Below are positions 25,967 through 35,829 of a stretch of DNA of 64,000 bases, one piece after another. Positions within the stretch are counted from its first letter, which is position 1. Each line of letters starts with the position of its first letter. The position numbers and the translations under genes are program-made. This stretch comes from Deltaproteobacteria bacterium. Lineage in GTDB: Bacteria > Desulfobacterota > DSM-4660 > Desulfatiglandales > Desulfatiglandaceae. A model generated the notes under the pieces. That model did not search any database. It saw only the letters and a list, made by a program, of their open reading frames with translations, and was not told where the DNA came from. The DNA lies in NCBI GenBank assembly GCA_019307815.1, contig JAFDIV010000015.1, forward strand, positions 1-64,000, read 5' to 3'.

Positions 25967-28900
25967 CTAAGCACTTAATGCATTTTTGATTTGGGCGTAA
26001 ATTTGATCATTTCTAAATCCCATCAGGACCGGCGCCTCAGAGGGGCAGGTTGCCGCACATGCTCCGCAACCCTTGCAAAGTGCCTGATTGACTACAGCTA
26101 TCCTTTTGGCCTCATCGAATGTAATAGCTCCAAAGGGACACACATTTATGCACCCGAGGCATCCCGAACAGAGTTCCGGATCAATGTATGAGACCACTCC
26201 GCCTACCTGGATTTTTTCCATTGCCAGGACAGTTACAGCGCGTGAAGCTGCAGCCTGGGCCTGAGCAATACTTTCTTCAATGGGTTTGGGATAATGTGCC
26301 ATTCCGCACAAGAATACACCGTCAGTAGCAAAATCCACTGGTCGCAGCTTTTGATGGGCCTCAAGGAACCATCCGTCACTGTCCAGAGGAACCTTGAATA
26401 GTTGGGCCAAGGCAGTGTCCTTGCGGGAGACAATTGCGGTGGCCAGACACAGCAACTGCGCTTCTATTACTAAATCCTTGTCTAGTATCATGTCCTTTAC
26501 TTTTATGGTAATTTTGTCAGCATCTACACTGACCTCGGGCTTTGATTCGGGCGAATAGCGGCAGAAAATAATCCCTTTAGCCCTTGCCTCCCGGTAAAGC
26601 TCTTCGCGCAGGCCGTATGTTCGCATATCCCTATAAAGGATATAAACGGTGGCGTCAGGGTTGCGGCGTTTGATTTCCAAGGCGCTTAATACTGAATGGG
26701 TGCAGCATACCTTGGAGCAATAAGGCCGATCAGTGTCTCTGGAGCCTACACATTGAATAAAGACAGCATTGGTTACCTCTTTCAGTTTTGGATCATTTTT
26801 TTGGAAAAGCTCATCTAGTTCCAGATGAGTTAAGATTCCAGGATGTTCACCGTAGCGGTACTCCTCGGGCTTGTATTCCTTGGCCCCTGTTGCAATAATA
26901 ACAACCCCGTGTTCGATGGTTTTTTCTGCCCCATCCTGGTTGATTACAGTTTTGAAATTCCCTACAAATCCCTCCACATTTGTAATATACGAGTTCAGAT
27001 AGGTCTCAATGTGGTCATTGGATCTGATTTCCTCTATAAGCCTTTCAAGAAATGTCTGGATATTTTCACCCTTGTATGTCCTATGAAGAGATAAGGCGTT
27101 ACCCCCTAATGATCCAGATTTTTCTACCAGATGGACAGGATAGCCCTGGTTGGCTAAAGACAGGGCAGCCGTCATTCCCGCGATTCCTCCGCCAATGACC
27201 AAAGCACTATGATTTATGTCTAGCTCACTTTGCTTTAAAGGAGTAAGCAAAGCGGCTTTGGCCACAGCCATGCGGACCAAATCCTTTGCCTTTTCAGTGG
27301 CAGCATCCGGGTTTTCGGAATGAACCCAGGAATCTTGATTTCGGATATTTGCCATCTCGAATAGGTATTTGTTCAGTCCCGCATTTACCAGGGTCTCTTG
27401 AAACAGGGTCTCATGGGTCCTGGGTGTACATGCGGCAACGACAATCCTGTTCAGGTTTTGTTCCTTTATGACCTCTGTCATTTTGTCTTGGGTGTCTTGT
27501 GAGCAGGTAAACAGATTTTCTTCAACATAAACCACATTGGGCAGTGTTTTGGCGTATTCTCCAAGTTTTGGAATATCCACCACTCCGCCAATATTAATCC
27601 CACAGTTACACAGGAAGACGCCAATCCTGGGTTCTTCTTCTGAAATATCTCTTTCAGGAGGAACCTCTAATGTCCTGGTTTGGGTGTTACGGGCAGGGGC
27701 CAATTTTTCGGTGGCAGCACATGCTGCGGCACTGGCCTCCATAACCGACTGAGGAATATCTTTTGGCCCTGTAAAGGCCCCGCAAGCGTATATTCCGGGT
27801 ACGGATGTTGACACAGGATGAAAGCTATCTGAAGATACAAAGCGGTTTTTGTCTAACCCTATGCCAAGGATATTTGACAATTCCACCACGTCTTCGTCTA
27901 TTTGTAAGCCTGTTGAGAGGACCACCATATCAAAATACTCTAGCCTCAGTTGTCCCCTTTCATCAGCGTATCTTATCGCGAGTTGGCCGTCTTCTTGCTC
28001 AATAGTATGAATTCTGGAGCGAACGAATCTAATCCCTTCCTTTTTGGCATTTTCGTAATATTTGTCAAAGTCCTTGCCGTGGGTGCGCATATCTATAAAA
28101 AAGATAGTGCACTGCAAGGGAACTTTGCTGTGTTCTTTTGCGATAACGGATTGCTTAATGGCATACATACAACACACTGAGGAGCAATAGCCATTATCGC
28201 AACGGTTTATGTCCCTTGAACCCACACACTGAAGCCACGCTATCCTGCTGGGTTCTTTTTGATCTGAAGGTCTTACGAGGTGGCCGAGAAAGGGACCAGT
28301 GGCCGACAGAATGCGTTCGAATTCCAATGAGGTGACAACATCAGGGAGCTTGGTATAGGAATAAGTTTCATATAAAGACGGATCAAAGGATTTAAATCCA
28401 GGCGCCAGGATGACAGAGCCCACGTTGAGAATAATTTCCTTTTCTTTGTCTTTGAAATTGATTGCCCCCGCCTCGCAAAATTTTTCGCATGCTCCACACT
28501 TGCCTTTTATGATTTTGATGCATTGTTCAGGGTCAATGGAATATTTGAGCGGGACTGCCTGTGAATATGGAACGTAAATGGCTTTGCGCTTGCCAAGCCT
28601 TTCATTATATTCATCCTCGGTTTTTTTGGGGCATTTTTCCGCACACATACCGCATGCGATGCACTTGTCCATGTCTACGTATCGAGGATGTGAAACAACT
28701 TTGACCTGGAAGTCGCCCTCTTTCCCGGAAATGCCTTTTACTTCAGCGCGGGTTAGGAGCTCTATGTTGATATGCCGGCCGACCTCGACCAGTTTGGGTG
28801 AGAGGATTCACATGGAGCAATCGTTGGTGGGGAAGGTTTTGTCCAGTTTAGCCATTACTCCCCCAATGGCCGGGGACTTTTCTACTAGGTGCACAAAGAA

Positions 28901-29020
28901 GCCGGAGTTTGCCAGATCCAAGGCTGCTTGCATGCCCGCAATACCGCCTCCAACAATAGCAACAGATCCTTTAACAGGGGGGGAAGGGATAGTGTCTTGC
29001 ATGGGCTTCTCCTTTTTCAT
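25967..29020 (-). CDS. hdrA: HdrA-type flavin/iron-sulfur protein, double-length, selenocysteine-containing
   Basis: One 1017-residue gene read through TGA 28808-28810 (Sec71), in the HdrA motif [23 protein letters not shown] where Cys is usual. First half: FAD fold ([18 protein letters not shown], 19-36), ferredoxin sites with cysteines at 120/123/126/130 and 167/175/178/182. Second half: a full HdrA-like unit from about 465, with [21 protein letters not shown], a second FAD fold ([17 protein letters not shown], about 605-622) and two C-terminal [4Fe-4S] sites ([24 protein letters not shown]). The second unit lacks the NDCSxC motif. HdrA is the flavin bifurcation subunit; no hdrBC is in this window. 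SD AAAGGA precedes the ATG. Confidence 0.95.
28775..28792 (-). promoter_or_regulatory. SECIS-like hairpin for the hdrA UGA codon
   Basis: Fifteen nt after the UGA, CTGGTC pairs with GGCCGG (two G-U pairs) around loop GAGGTC, which contains the GGUC element typical of bacterial SECIS loops. Confidence 0.65.
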
Positions 29021-29092
29021 AATTTCCTTTGACAGGTGGGTTCATCTGAATAGCCTGGTGATTAAAAATTGACTTTTTTGTCAGGAATTAAG

Positions 29093-29118
29093 ATATGATA
29101 CATCAATATGTATCATAT
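29093..29118. promoter_or_regulatory. Perfect 11-bp inverted repeat upstream of hdrA (candidate operator)
   Basis: ATATGATACAT (29093-29103) and ATGTATCATAT (29108-29118) are exact reverse complements separated by 4 nt. They lie 73 nt upstream of the hdrA start. The symmetry, spacing and AT-rich sequence fit a dimeric regulator site. The rest of 29021-29290 shows no gene. Confidence 0.6.
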
Positions 29119-29296
29119 TACTGGGCGGGAGTTGTCTATAGCATAGAACAAGTGGTTTTGCAACACCTGTTTTTTCTAGCATATACCTCATATATTTTTT
29201 GTTTGCACTGGTTGAACCTAGATAGAATGCATAATTTTAATTCTTTTTTTAACCCAGATTATGCGCCAATACTGAGCAAGTAGGTCTGAGACAATG

Positions 29297-29326
29297 CCTG
29301 CCTGCCAAAGCCCAGGCGCAGGCAGG
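29297..29326. repeat. CCTGCCTG...CAGGCAGG palindrome
   Basis: Perfect 8-bp arms (29297-29304 and 29319-29326) with a 14-nt GC-rich loop. It is the same class of intergenic palindrome as at 9966 and 63318. Confidence 0.55.
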
Positions 29327-29441
29327 GCAAATGAATCGCGTCAGGCGTGAGGCGCTAGGCTTTTGGCTCAAGGAGCTTGTTTTCAAAGGATTTTCGCCTA
29401 AAGCGCTGTGCCCTGGCCCTCGAGCCCATAAGGAGGCCATT

Positions 29442-29746
29442 ATGAATAGGCAAGAGCTGATTTCCATATTTAACAAGCGACCCAGAATCGGGACGCTAAG
29501 CACGGCCAATAGTACGGGTGAGTGAATGTGGCCGTTTTCATTGTAATGGAGCCAGGGGAAACCATTATGGATTGGAAGGGAGCAAGGGTATATTTGGAGG
29601 TATTGGATATCCAAACCGACGGGTAGTTCTACGATCAGATTAAGTAGAACATCGCAAAGGCCGCGGGTAAACAGGCAGCCAATACGATCCATGCGGCGAT
29701 TCGGTTTAAGATAACAGAGGTAAGGCGAATTGTTGATTTTGGCTAG
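29442..29746 (+). pseudogene. Decayed pyridoxamine-5-phosphate-oxidase-like flavoprotein gene
   Basis: It starts with a good SD (AGGAGG) and MNRQELISIFNKRPRIGTLSTAN, the N-terminus of PPOx-fold flavin-binding proteins of about 140 residues. A 1-nt frameshift occurs at 29522, where NVAVF continues in the next frame. The central about 30 residues are deleted, so NVAVF joins IVMEPGETIMDWKGARVYLEV directly. TAG (29624) and another in-frame TAG follow, yet the C-terminus (AGKQAANTIHAAI, FKITEVRRIVDFG) is still readable. This is a clearly dead gene, overlapping the 3' end of the convergent HD-GYP gene. Confidence 0.85.
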
Positions 29747-31079
29747 TACCGTTGTGGTCGCCAGAATAACGTTTTGCCAGTGATTTGATGGTCTCAAGCC
29801 GGGAAAAGAAGATATCTATTAGCTCAGGGTCAAAATGGGATCCGCTTTGCCTTTCCATCTCTGCCAGGATTCGGTCTTCGTCCCAGGCCTTTTTATAACA
29901 CCGGTTGGAGCTTAAGGCGTCAAACACATCGGCAATGGCCACAATTCGACCAAAAAGGGGAATTTCTTTTCCTTTTTTGGGCAACGGCTTACCACCAGGA
30001 CCTTCGAACCCAGGAGTGGCCTTTCCTGTAACCGGGTCGATATGGCCGGGATAACCGGTTCCATCCCATTTTTCATGATGGTTTAGAGCCACTTCAGCTG
30101 CGATGGCATCGAAATCAGAGTGTTTTCCAACAAAAAGGCGTGCCCCGTAGTAGGTGTGGCTCTTCATAATCTCAAATTCTGTGGGTGTGAGCTTGCCCTG
30201 TTTTTTTAGAATAAGATCACTTACAGCGATCTTTCCCACGTCATGGAGCATGGCTGCCATGCGGAGGATATCCCTTTTCCTACTAAGTTGTTCTTGACCT
30301 ATGCCGTGCCTTTTTGCCCAACCTTCATAAATTTCAACAGAATAAGCAGCGACCCGGTTCACATGGTCGCTGGTCTCTTCTGGGTCTCTGAGCTCTGCCA
30401 TGCTGATCATCCTCAGAATAAGATCCCTTGTCATTTGGGCGCGCTCAATGGCCAAAGCCGCACTGGTGGCAAAGTGTTTGATAAGCATTTCATCAGACTT
30501 GGAAAAGGCAATAACCTGTCCGTTTTCGTCCTTTGCATTGATAATCTGCATGACCCCCAAGACATCCCCTTGGTGGTTAATCATGGGCACAGCGAGCATA
30601 GATCGCGTTCTGTATTCAGAAATCTCGTCAAAATGGGCATCAAAGGTATAGGGCTGAGAGCCATCCATTTGATAGACATCAGGGATATTCACGATGGACC
30701 GATTCTTGGCCACAAAGCCTGAGATGGAGTGATGGTCGATGGGGATCGAAAAGGTATTAAAGAAGAGTTTCTTATTGGGGCCCAGCTTTTTCTGTAATGT
30801 GTCGTTTTGAGAGTAGCTGAACCGGAGCGTATCCCCCCTTTTCAGATAAATGGACCCAGCGTCCGCATTAAAGACCTTCCTAACATTGGAAAGGATCTTT
30901 TCCAAAAGGATATCAAGGTCCTTTACTTCATTGATATCTAGGGAGATCTGGGTAATCAGTTGAATTTTTTCTTGTTCGCTAAGCATACTTGCCTGCAATC
31001 TAGGATATTGGGCACGTTTTACCACACCTTGGCCAAAGGCCATCTTCGGGGTTATATGTTTCTCTGTGGTACGTCCCAC
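29706..31079 (-). CDS. GAF and HD-GYP domain protein (probable c-di-GMP phosphodiesterase)
   Basis: A 457-residue soluble protein. A GAF sensor domain spans about residues 45-215 (DAGSIYLKRGDTLRFSYSQND, VLGVMQIINAKDENG). The HD-GYP domain follows, with HDVGKIAVSD as the metal HD pair and NHHEKWDGTGYP as the GYP signature. HD-GYP proteins hydrolyse cyclic di-GMP; the motifs are intact. The N-terminal 31 residues are atypical and start at a GTG; MLSEQEKIQL at 30986 is an alternative start. Upstream (31080-31400) no gene or motif is recognisable. Confidence 0.9.
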   Translation of the reverse strand: MGRTTEKHITPKMAFGQGVVKRAQYPRLQASMLSEQEKIQLITQISLDINEVKDLDILLEKILSNVRKVFNADAGSIYLKRGDTLRFSYSQNDTLQKKLGPNKKLFFNTFSIPIDHHSISGFVAKNRSIVNIPDVYQMDGSQPYTFDAHFDEISEYRTRSMLAVPMINHQGDVLGVMQIINAKDENGQVIAFSKSDEMLIKHFATSAALAIERAQMTRDLILRMISMAELRDPEETSDHVNRVAAYSVEIYEGWAKRHGIGQEQLSRKRDILRMAAMLHDVGKIAVSDLILKKQGKLTPTEFEIMKSHTYYGARLFVGKHSDFDAIAAEVALNHHEKWDGTGYPGHIDPVTGKATPGFEGPGGKPLPKKGKEIPLFGRIVAIADVFDALSSNRCYKKAWDEDRILAEMERQSGSHFDPELIDIFFSRLETIKSLAKRYSGDHNGTSQNQQFALPLLS

Positions 31080-31400
31080 TTAGGGAGTTAATAAATTGAA
31101 TCATAATCTGAATCGGCACATAAGTGAAATGAGATAAATACCTTCCTTCATTCCCTACTGTCCAGAAGGGGAGCAGTGCCTTATTTGCCAGATGGCACAC
31201 AAATATCCCGTGACTTTTTTGTGCTGGTTATCCGACCCAACAAGTGCTCAGGAATTGGTCCCATGCCAAGGGGGGCTGCCAGGGAAATTTTCTACTGCCT
31301 GGATCAGAAGATTCCTCCTTACTGATGTCCCTAGAGAGGTCACTGAACCTCCAGACAATCTTCTTGACCTTTCAGGAATTGCTTTGTTAATAGTCGTACC

Positions 31401-31967
31401 ATGAATATGCTGGATTTCATAATCGCCTGTGTTATGGTGTTCCTCATTGTCCGAGGGATTTTCCGAGGCATTATTAAAGAGGTTGTGTCTCTGGTAGGAG
31501 TTGTTGTTGCCATATGGGTGGCCAATAAGTATCAACCTGCACTGACTATACATTTACGAGAAATTATGCCCCCTTTCCCACTTTTACCTTTATTCTCCTT
31601 TGCCATTTTATTTGTTGCCGTGATGTTAGGGGCGAATGTCCTTGGGAGGATACTCAGGGGCTTGTTACAAAAGGGGGCATTGGGATGGTTAGACCGGTTA
31701 CTTGGTGCCGGATTCGCCACGGTCAAGGGCCTGATTATAACCTACTTGGCAATCGTTCTGCTTACGTTTTTCCTTCCTTCCAGAACTCCCCTTGTCGCCA
31801 CATCGCGTCTTGCGCCTTTGATCATATCTTCGTATCAACATATGGTGAAGGTGATTTCCCCAGAGTTTTGTAAGAAGTGGAAAGAAGGCCTCTTGAGGCA
31901 AAAAGAGAAGGCACAAAAGGGGGGAGACTTGAGATCTCCTCGCAAAAAGCAACAAAATGGACGCTAA
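31401..31967 (+). CDS. CvpA family membrane protein
   Basis: A 188-residue inner-membrane protein with four hydrophobic helices. It has the CvpA signature LDFIIACVMVFLIVRGIFRGIIKEV at the N-terminus and GWLDRLLGAGFATVKGLI in the third helix. The C-terminus (residues 150-188) is cytosolic and very basic. The family is linked to envelope homeostasis and colicin V production; its exact role is not settled. It overlaps mazG by 11 bp. Many deltaproteobacteria carry cvpA beside mutS2 or mazG. Confidence 0.85.
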   Translation: MNMLDFIIACVMVFLIVRGIFRGIIKEVVSLVGVVVAIWVANKYQPALTIHLREIMPPFPLLPLFSFAILFVAVMLGANVLGRILRGLLQKGALGWLDRLLGAGFATVKGLIITYLAIVLLTFFLPSRTPLVATSRLAPLIISSYQHMVKVISPEFCKKWKEGLLRQKEKAQKGGDLRSPRKKQQNGR

Positions 31968-32787
31968 AAGACTTTCAGAGGCCATTGTGCGGTTGGTTGA
32001 GCTCGCCCAACGGCTGCGGGGGCCTGATGGGTGCCCGTGGGACGCCAAGCAGACTGATCAGAGCGTAAAGAACTATCTTCTTGAAGAAGCCTATGAGGCA
32101 GTGGATGCCATTGACAAGGGTGATTCACGAGGGGTCTGCACCGAATTGGGGGACCTCCTTTTCCAGATTGTTTTTCTGGCCCAATTGGCCTCTGAAAGGG
32201 GGGGGTTTGATATGGCTGATGTGATTGAAAGGATTGAGGAAAAGATGATCCGCCGGCATCCACACGTCTTCGGCCATGTGTCAGTGGAAAGTGCTGAGGA
32301 AGTGGCACGAAATTGGGCAAAGATAAAAGAAACAGAAGGCGAAAGAGTGAACACGGCCTCCTCAGCGCTGGCAAATATTCCCCTGGCCCTTCCTGCATTA
32401 TTGAGGGCCCACAGGCTTTGCGAGCGTGCTTCAAAGATGAATTTTGAGTGGAGCAAAATCGAGGATCCTGAAAAAATTATTCGTAATGGAATGAGAAGCG
32501 GAAATATATGGGGCCCCAATGGCCATATAGCCGAGAAAGAAGAAGGACTAGGGGAGATTCTTTTTGCCTTTGTCGAATTGATAAGGCAACAGGGGGGAAA
32601 TGCCGAAGATTTACTCAGAGAGGCCAATGCGAGATTTGTGAAGCGTTTCGAGGAGATGGAAAAGGCCCTGGAACAGCAAGGCACGGACCTGAAACATGCT
32701 GGACAAAACCAATTGAGAGAGGCCTGGGAAAAAGCAGGCCAGGTCGCCCGAGTTAGTAGCAGCCTTGAAACGAAGACAAAAGCATAA
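31957..32787 (+). CDS. mazG: Nucleoside triphosphate pyrophosphohydrolase MazG
   Basis: A 276-residue all-alpha NTP pyrophosphohydrolase that cleaves NTPs to NMP and PPi and cleans the nucleotide pool. The N-terminal MazG domain has LRGPDGCPWDAKQTDQS and the metal-binding ExxE/EExxD motifs in LLEEAYEAVDAI and ELGDLLFQIVF. A second, more diverged MazG repeat starts near residue 175. Length matches E. coli MazG (263). It overlaps neighbours at both ends. Confidence 0.95.
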   Translation: MDAKRLSEAIVRLVELAQRLRGPDGCPWDAKQTDQSVKNYLLEEAYEAVDAIDKGDSRGVCTELGDLLFQIVFLAQLASERGGFDMADVIERIEEKMIRRHPHVFGHVSVESAEEVARNWAKIKETEGERVNTASSALANIPLALPALLRAHRLCERASKMNFEWSKIEDPEKIIRNGMRSGNIWGPNGHIAEKEEGLGEILFAFVELIRQQGGNAEDLLREANARFVKRFEEMEKALEQQGTDLKHAGQNQLREAWEKAGQVARVSSSLETKTKA

Positions 32788-33472
32788 TAGCTTGTTAAAA
32801 ACAAAGACTTTTTTCAAATGGATTGGGGTACCGCTTTTGGTGATTTTTGCGGTTACCAATTGCCAGGTGCTCCTCCTTCGTTTTCTAAACCCTCCCTCCA
32901 CTTCCTTTCTGTTACTGGACAGCGTCCGTAAGGGAGGGCCATCTACAAAGCCTCTAACACTCCGGTACTGGTGTCCACTAAATGAGATTTCTCCATATCT
33001 CAGAAAGGCTGTGTTGGCAGGAGAAGACCAGCGTTTTCTATCCCACAGGGGCTTTGATTTTATCGAGCTGGAGGAGGCAGTAAGGGAGCTGGCCAAAAAG
33101 GGGACAAAGCGGGGCGCCAGTACCATAACAATGCAGGTGGCAAGGACAGTATATCTCTGGCCGGGGAGAAGTTGGGTTCGGAAGGCAGCAGAAGCCTATT
33201 ATACAGTTCTTATCGAATTGTATTGGCCCAAAAAGAGAATCTTGGAGGTCTATTTGAATACAGTGGACTGGGGGACTGGAGTTGTTGGTGCCGAGGCTGC
33301 GGCAAGAAGGTATTTCCACGTTTCCTGCAGGCATGTGTCCAAGGTACAGGCCGCATCCTTGGCAGCTATCTTGCCCAGCCCTCACAAGTGGTCACCGCTG
33401 AGGCCCAATCGGCAGGTACAGAGGCGAAAAATAAAAATCCTTAGAGATATGGATAAGATGCCCCTTTTGTAG
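32765..33472 (+). CDS. mtgA: Monofunctional biosynthetic peptidoglycan transglycosylase
   Basis: A 235-residue protein with one N-terminal membrane anchor (residues 16-36) and a periplasmic GT51 domain that polymerises lipid II. Motifs: AVLAGEDQRFLSHRGFD (catalytic Glu), GASTITMQVARTVYLWPGRS, KKRILEVYLNTVDWG and GVVGAEAAARRYFHV. Length matches MtgA. It overlaps mazG by 23 bp. Confidence 0.94.
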   Translation: MKRRQKHNSLLKTKTFFKWIGVPLLVIFAVTNCQVLLLRFLNPPSTSFLLLDSVRKGGPSTKPLTLRYWCPLNEISPYLRKAVLAGEDQRFLSHRGFDFIELEEAVRELAKKGTKRGASTITMQVARTVYLWPGRSWVRKAAEAYYTVLIELYWPKKRILEVYLNTVDWGTGVVGAEAAARRYFHVSCRHVSKVQAASLAAILPSPHKWSPLRPNRQVQRRKIKILRDMDKMPLL

Positions 33473-33618
33473 GAATAAGATAGCTGTTGTGTCCTGACTC
33501 TGGAGGTCTGTCGGAGTTTGGCTGCATTCTTAAGAAAAATCGGGTAGCGCTTTATCTTGGGGATGGGTTGAGGCTTTTTCTTTCAGGTTCAGGGTGCGGC
33601 GCATACAGTGGAATAAAA

Positions 33619-35829
33619 ATGGGACTGCTCAACGTTGTTTATCGAGTCCAGGGTATTAGCCTGAAATGGAAGTTGCTGATTCCATTTCTTGGGCTTGCCT
33701 TTGTGGGCACAGTATCACTGGTCTATATCGGACTGGCCTCTCAATACCGGCTGATTAGGGCCCAGGAAAAAAAAGAGATTCGGGGTATCTATAAGGTTTT
33801 CCTCTCCGAGATTGAACACAGAAAGGCCATGATGCTCTCCATTGCCTCAATGATTGCATCGGATGAGAAAGTTGTTGAACTGTTGAAGGCAAAAAATCGA
33901 GAAGGACTTTTGAAGTGGTTACGGCCTCAGTATGAGAATTTGAGAAAAGAATTTGGTATCAGCATACTTCATCTTCACCTGCCTCCAGGTAGGTCCTTTC
34001 TACGTGTCCATGACCCAGATGCATTTGGCGAAATGATCGCATATAGAAAGAGCGTGATGGATGCCCTCAAATCCAGGCGTCCGGTAACGGCCCTAGAGTG
34101 GGGCATTTCAGGTCTGGCAATACGAGCTGTGGTACCTATCATTTCTCAACACTCCCTTATTGGGGGTGCAGAAGCAGGTTATCCCTTTGGGAGGCCTTTT
34201 TTGCTGCGTTTGAAAAGGATGTGGGGAGCCGATTTTACCGTCTATGAAAGGAAGGGAAGGGATTCATACGTGCGTATTTCATCCACTCGTGCCGATGGAG
34301 GACTGTTTTTGTCCCTTACAGGGCAGATTGGTGTGCCCCTGAGAAAGCCATCCATTTTGGTGGCGCCTCCAGGTTTTTCCGATGTGACGATCCTCCTTGG
34401 CCCCATATTTGATACGTATGGCGATGTGGTGGGAGTGGTGGAGATAGATGTGGACAGATCCACCATTGAGCATGGTTTGATAAAAACAAAGCGGCTTATG
34501 GTGCTCGTGGCCCTGATTGGGGTGGGCCTATCTTTTCTGTTGACATGGTTCATAGCTTCCCTTTTCGTCCGTCCCATCAAGGAGATTGTGAAAGAGGCCC
34601 AGGAAATAGCTGAAGGAGTGAGGGATACAAGGCTAGAAGAGAGGCCTCAGGACGAGGTGGGACACTTGAGCCGGTCCCTGAATGTGATGCTGGAGTCTCT
34701 GAAAGAGAGACAAAGACAGATTGAACAATATGCCCATACTTTGGAGCTTAGGGTCAAAGAGAGGACCGCTGACCTGGTGGCCTCGGAAGAGAAATATCGC
34801 ACGTTAGTGGATAACTTGCCTCTGGTGGTTTATAGGATTTTGGAAGACGGTACAGCGGAGTTCATCAATCCCTACTTCACCGAAAAGCTGGGGTATACTC
34901 CCGAGGAAGTCGTGGGCAACCGGGGTTTTTGGCGTACTGTGATATGTGGAAATGAAGACAACAATATGGATATTATCCAGGCCTGTTGGAGGGGAAGAAA
35001 GGAATTTCGTGTTGAGCGCGTGGTGAAGAGTAAGGAAGGACACCCATATGTATTCATTGACCAGGCCATGCCCATGAGGGATAAGCAAGGTAATATCAAG
35101 TGGATTGATGGGATTATGCTGGATATCACTGAATTGAAAAGGCTTCAAGAGCGTGCCTTAAGGGGGGAAGAGATAAGGATTGTGGGGGAGATGTCGGCCC
35201 GCTTCGCACATGAACTAAGGAATCCATTGGTGACAGCCGGTGGTTTTGCCCGCCGTCTGGTCAAGGCACTACCTGAGGAAGACCAACGCCGCAAATTTGC
35301 CGAGATTATTGTTGAACAAGTCTCAAGGCTTGAAAATATCTTGCGGATTATGCTTTCCTCCATTGAACCGATCCGATTATCCGTTACAGAGGTGGATCTT
35401 GGTGACCTTGTGTCTTCATGCCTTGAGGATTTGAAAGAAGATTTGGAGAAAAAAGACGTCGCATTGCACTTGGATATAGAGAAGGGGCTTCCTCCTATCC
35501 ATGCTGATGAAGGGTTACTGATTAAGGCATTTGAGGGCCTATTACAGCATGCCCTGGCCTTGATCCCGCCTGGAGAGGCGTTGCATGTGGAGGCAAAGAG
35601 GGATAATGATTCCTTAGCCGTGATCATACGACATAGGGCTGTGGGCCTGGACGAGGAAGATATTGAACAGTTCTTTTTGCCTAGACAAATCGAGTGTATG
35701 AAAGAGACAGCGGTAGAGCTTCCCCTTTCCAAACTCATTATCCATCGTCACGGTGGTAAGATAGACGTGTTTCAGAGGAGGTACAGGGATGAGGTGGTGC
35801 TTAAAATAGAACTGCCATTGTCAACCTGA
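33619..35829 (+). CDS. Membrane sensor with Cache, HAMP, PAS and a degraded histidine-kinase core
   Basis: 736 residues from ATG 33619; an upstream GTG/ATG frame adds 44 unlikely residues. Order: membrane helix (17-37), a periplasmic double-Cache-like domain (about 45-285), a second helix (about 293-315) with HAMP, a coiled coil, PAS (about 395-515), and HisKA with the H-box SARFAHELRNPLVTAGG. The ATPase part is unusual: the N-box reads GLLQHALAL without the usual Asn, and the DxGxG box is RHRAVGLDEED without the Asp. It may not bind ATP. It lies 15 to 147 nt after mtgA. Confidence 0.85.
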   Translation: MGLLNVVYRVQGISLKWKLLIPFLGLAFVGTVSLVYIGLASQYRLIRAQEKKEIRGIYKVFLSEIEHRKAMMLSIASMIASDEKVVELLKAKNREGLLKWLRPQYENLRKEFGISILHLHLPPGRSFLRVHDPDAFGEMIAYRKSVMDALKSRRPVTALEWGISGLAIRAVVPIISQHSLIGGAEAGYPFGRPFLLRLKRMWGADFTVYERKGRDSYVRISSTRADGGLFLSLTGQIGVPLRKPSILVAPPGFSDVTILLGPIFDTYGDVVGVVEIDVDRSTIEHGLIKTKRLMVLVALIGVGLSFLLTWFIASLFVRPIKEIVKEAQEIAEGVRDTRLEERPQDEVGHLSRSLNVMLESLKERQRQIEQYAHTLELRVKERTADLVASEEKYRTLVDNLPLVVYRILEDGTAEFINPYFTEKLGYTPEEVVGNRGFWRTVICGNEDNNMDIIQACWRGRKEFRVERVVKSKEGHPYVFIDQAMPMRDKQGNIKWIDGIMLDITELKRLQERALRGEEIRIVGEMSARFAHELRNPLVTAGGFARRLVKALPEEDQRRKFAEIIVEQVSRLENILRIMLSSIEPIRLSVTEVDLGDLVSSCLEDLKEDLEKKDVALHLDIEKGLPPIHADEGLLIKAFEGLLQHALALIPPGEALHVEAKRDNDSLAVIIRHRAVGLDEEDIEQFFLPRQIECMKETAVELPLSKLIIHRHGGKIDVFQRRYRDEVVLKIELPLST

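Noticed and set aside
29095..29283. Short plus-strand frame upstream of hdrA
   Set aside because: Low-complexity, aromatic-rich translation of AT-rich promoter DNA; no SD and it runs over the inverted repeat.
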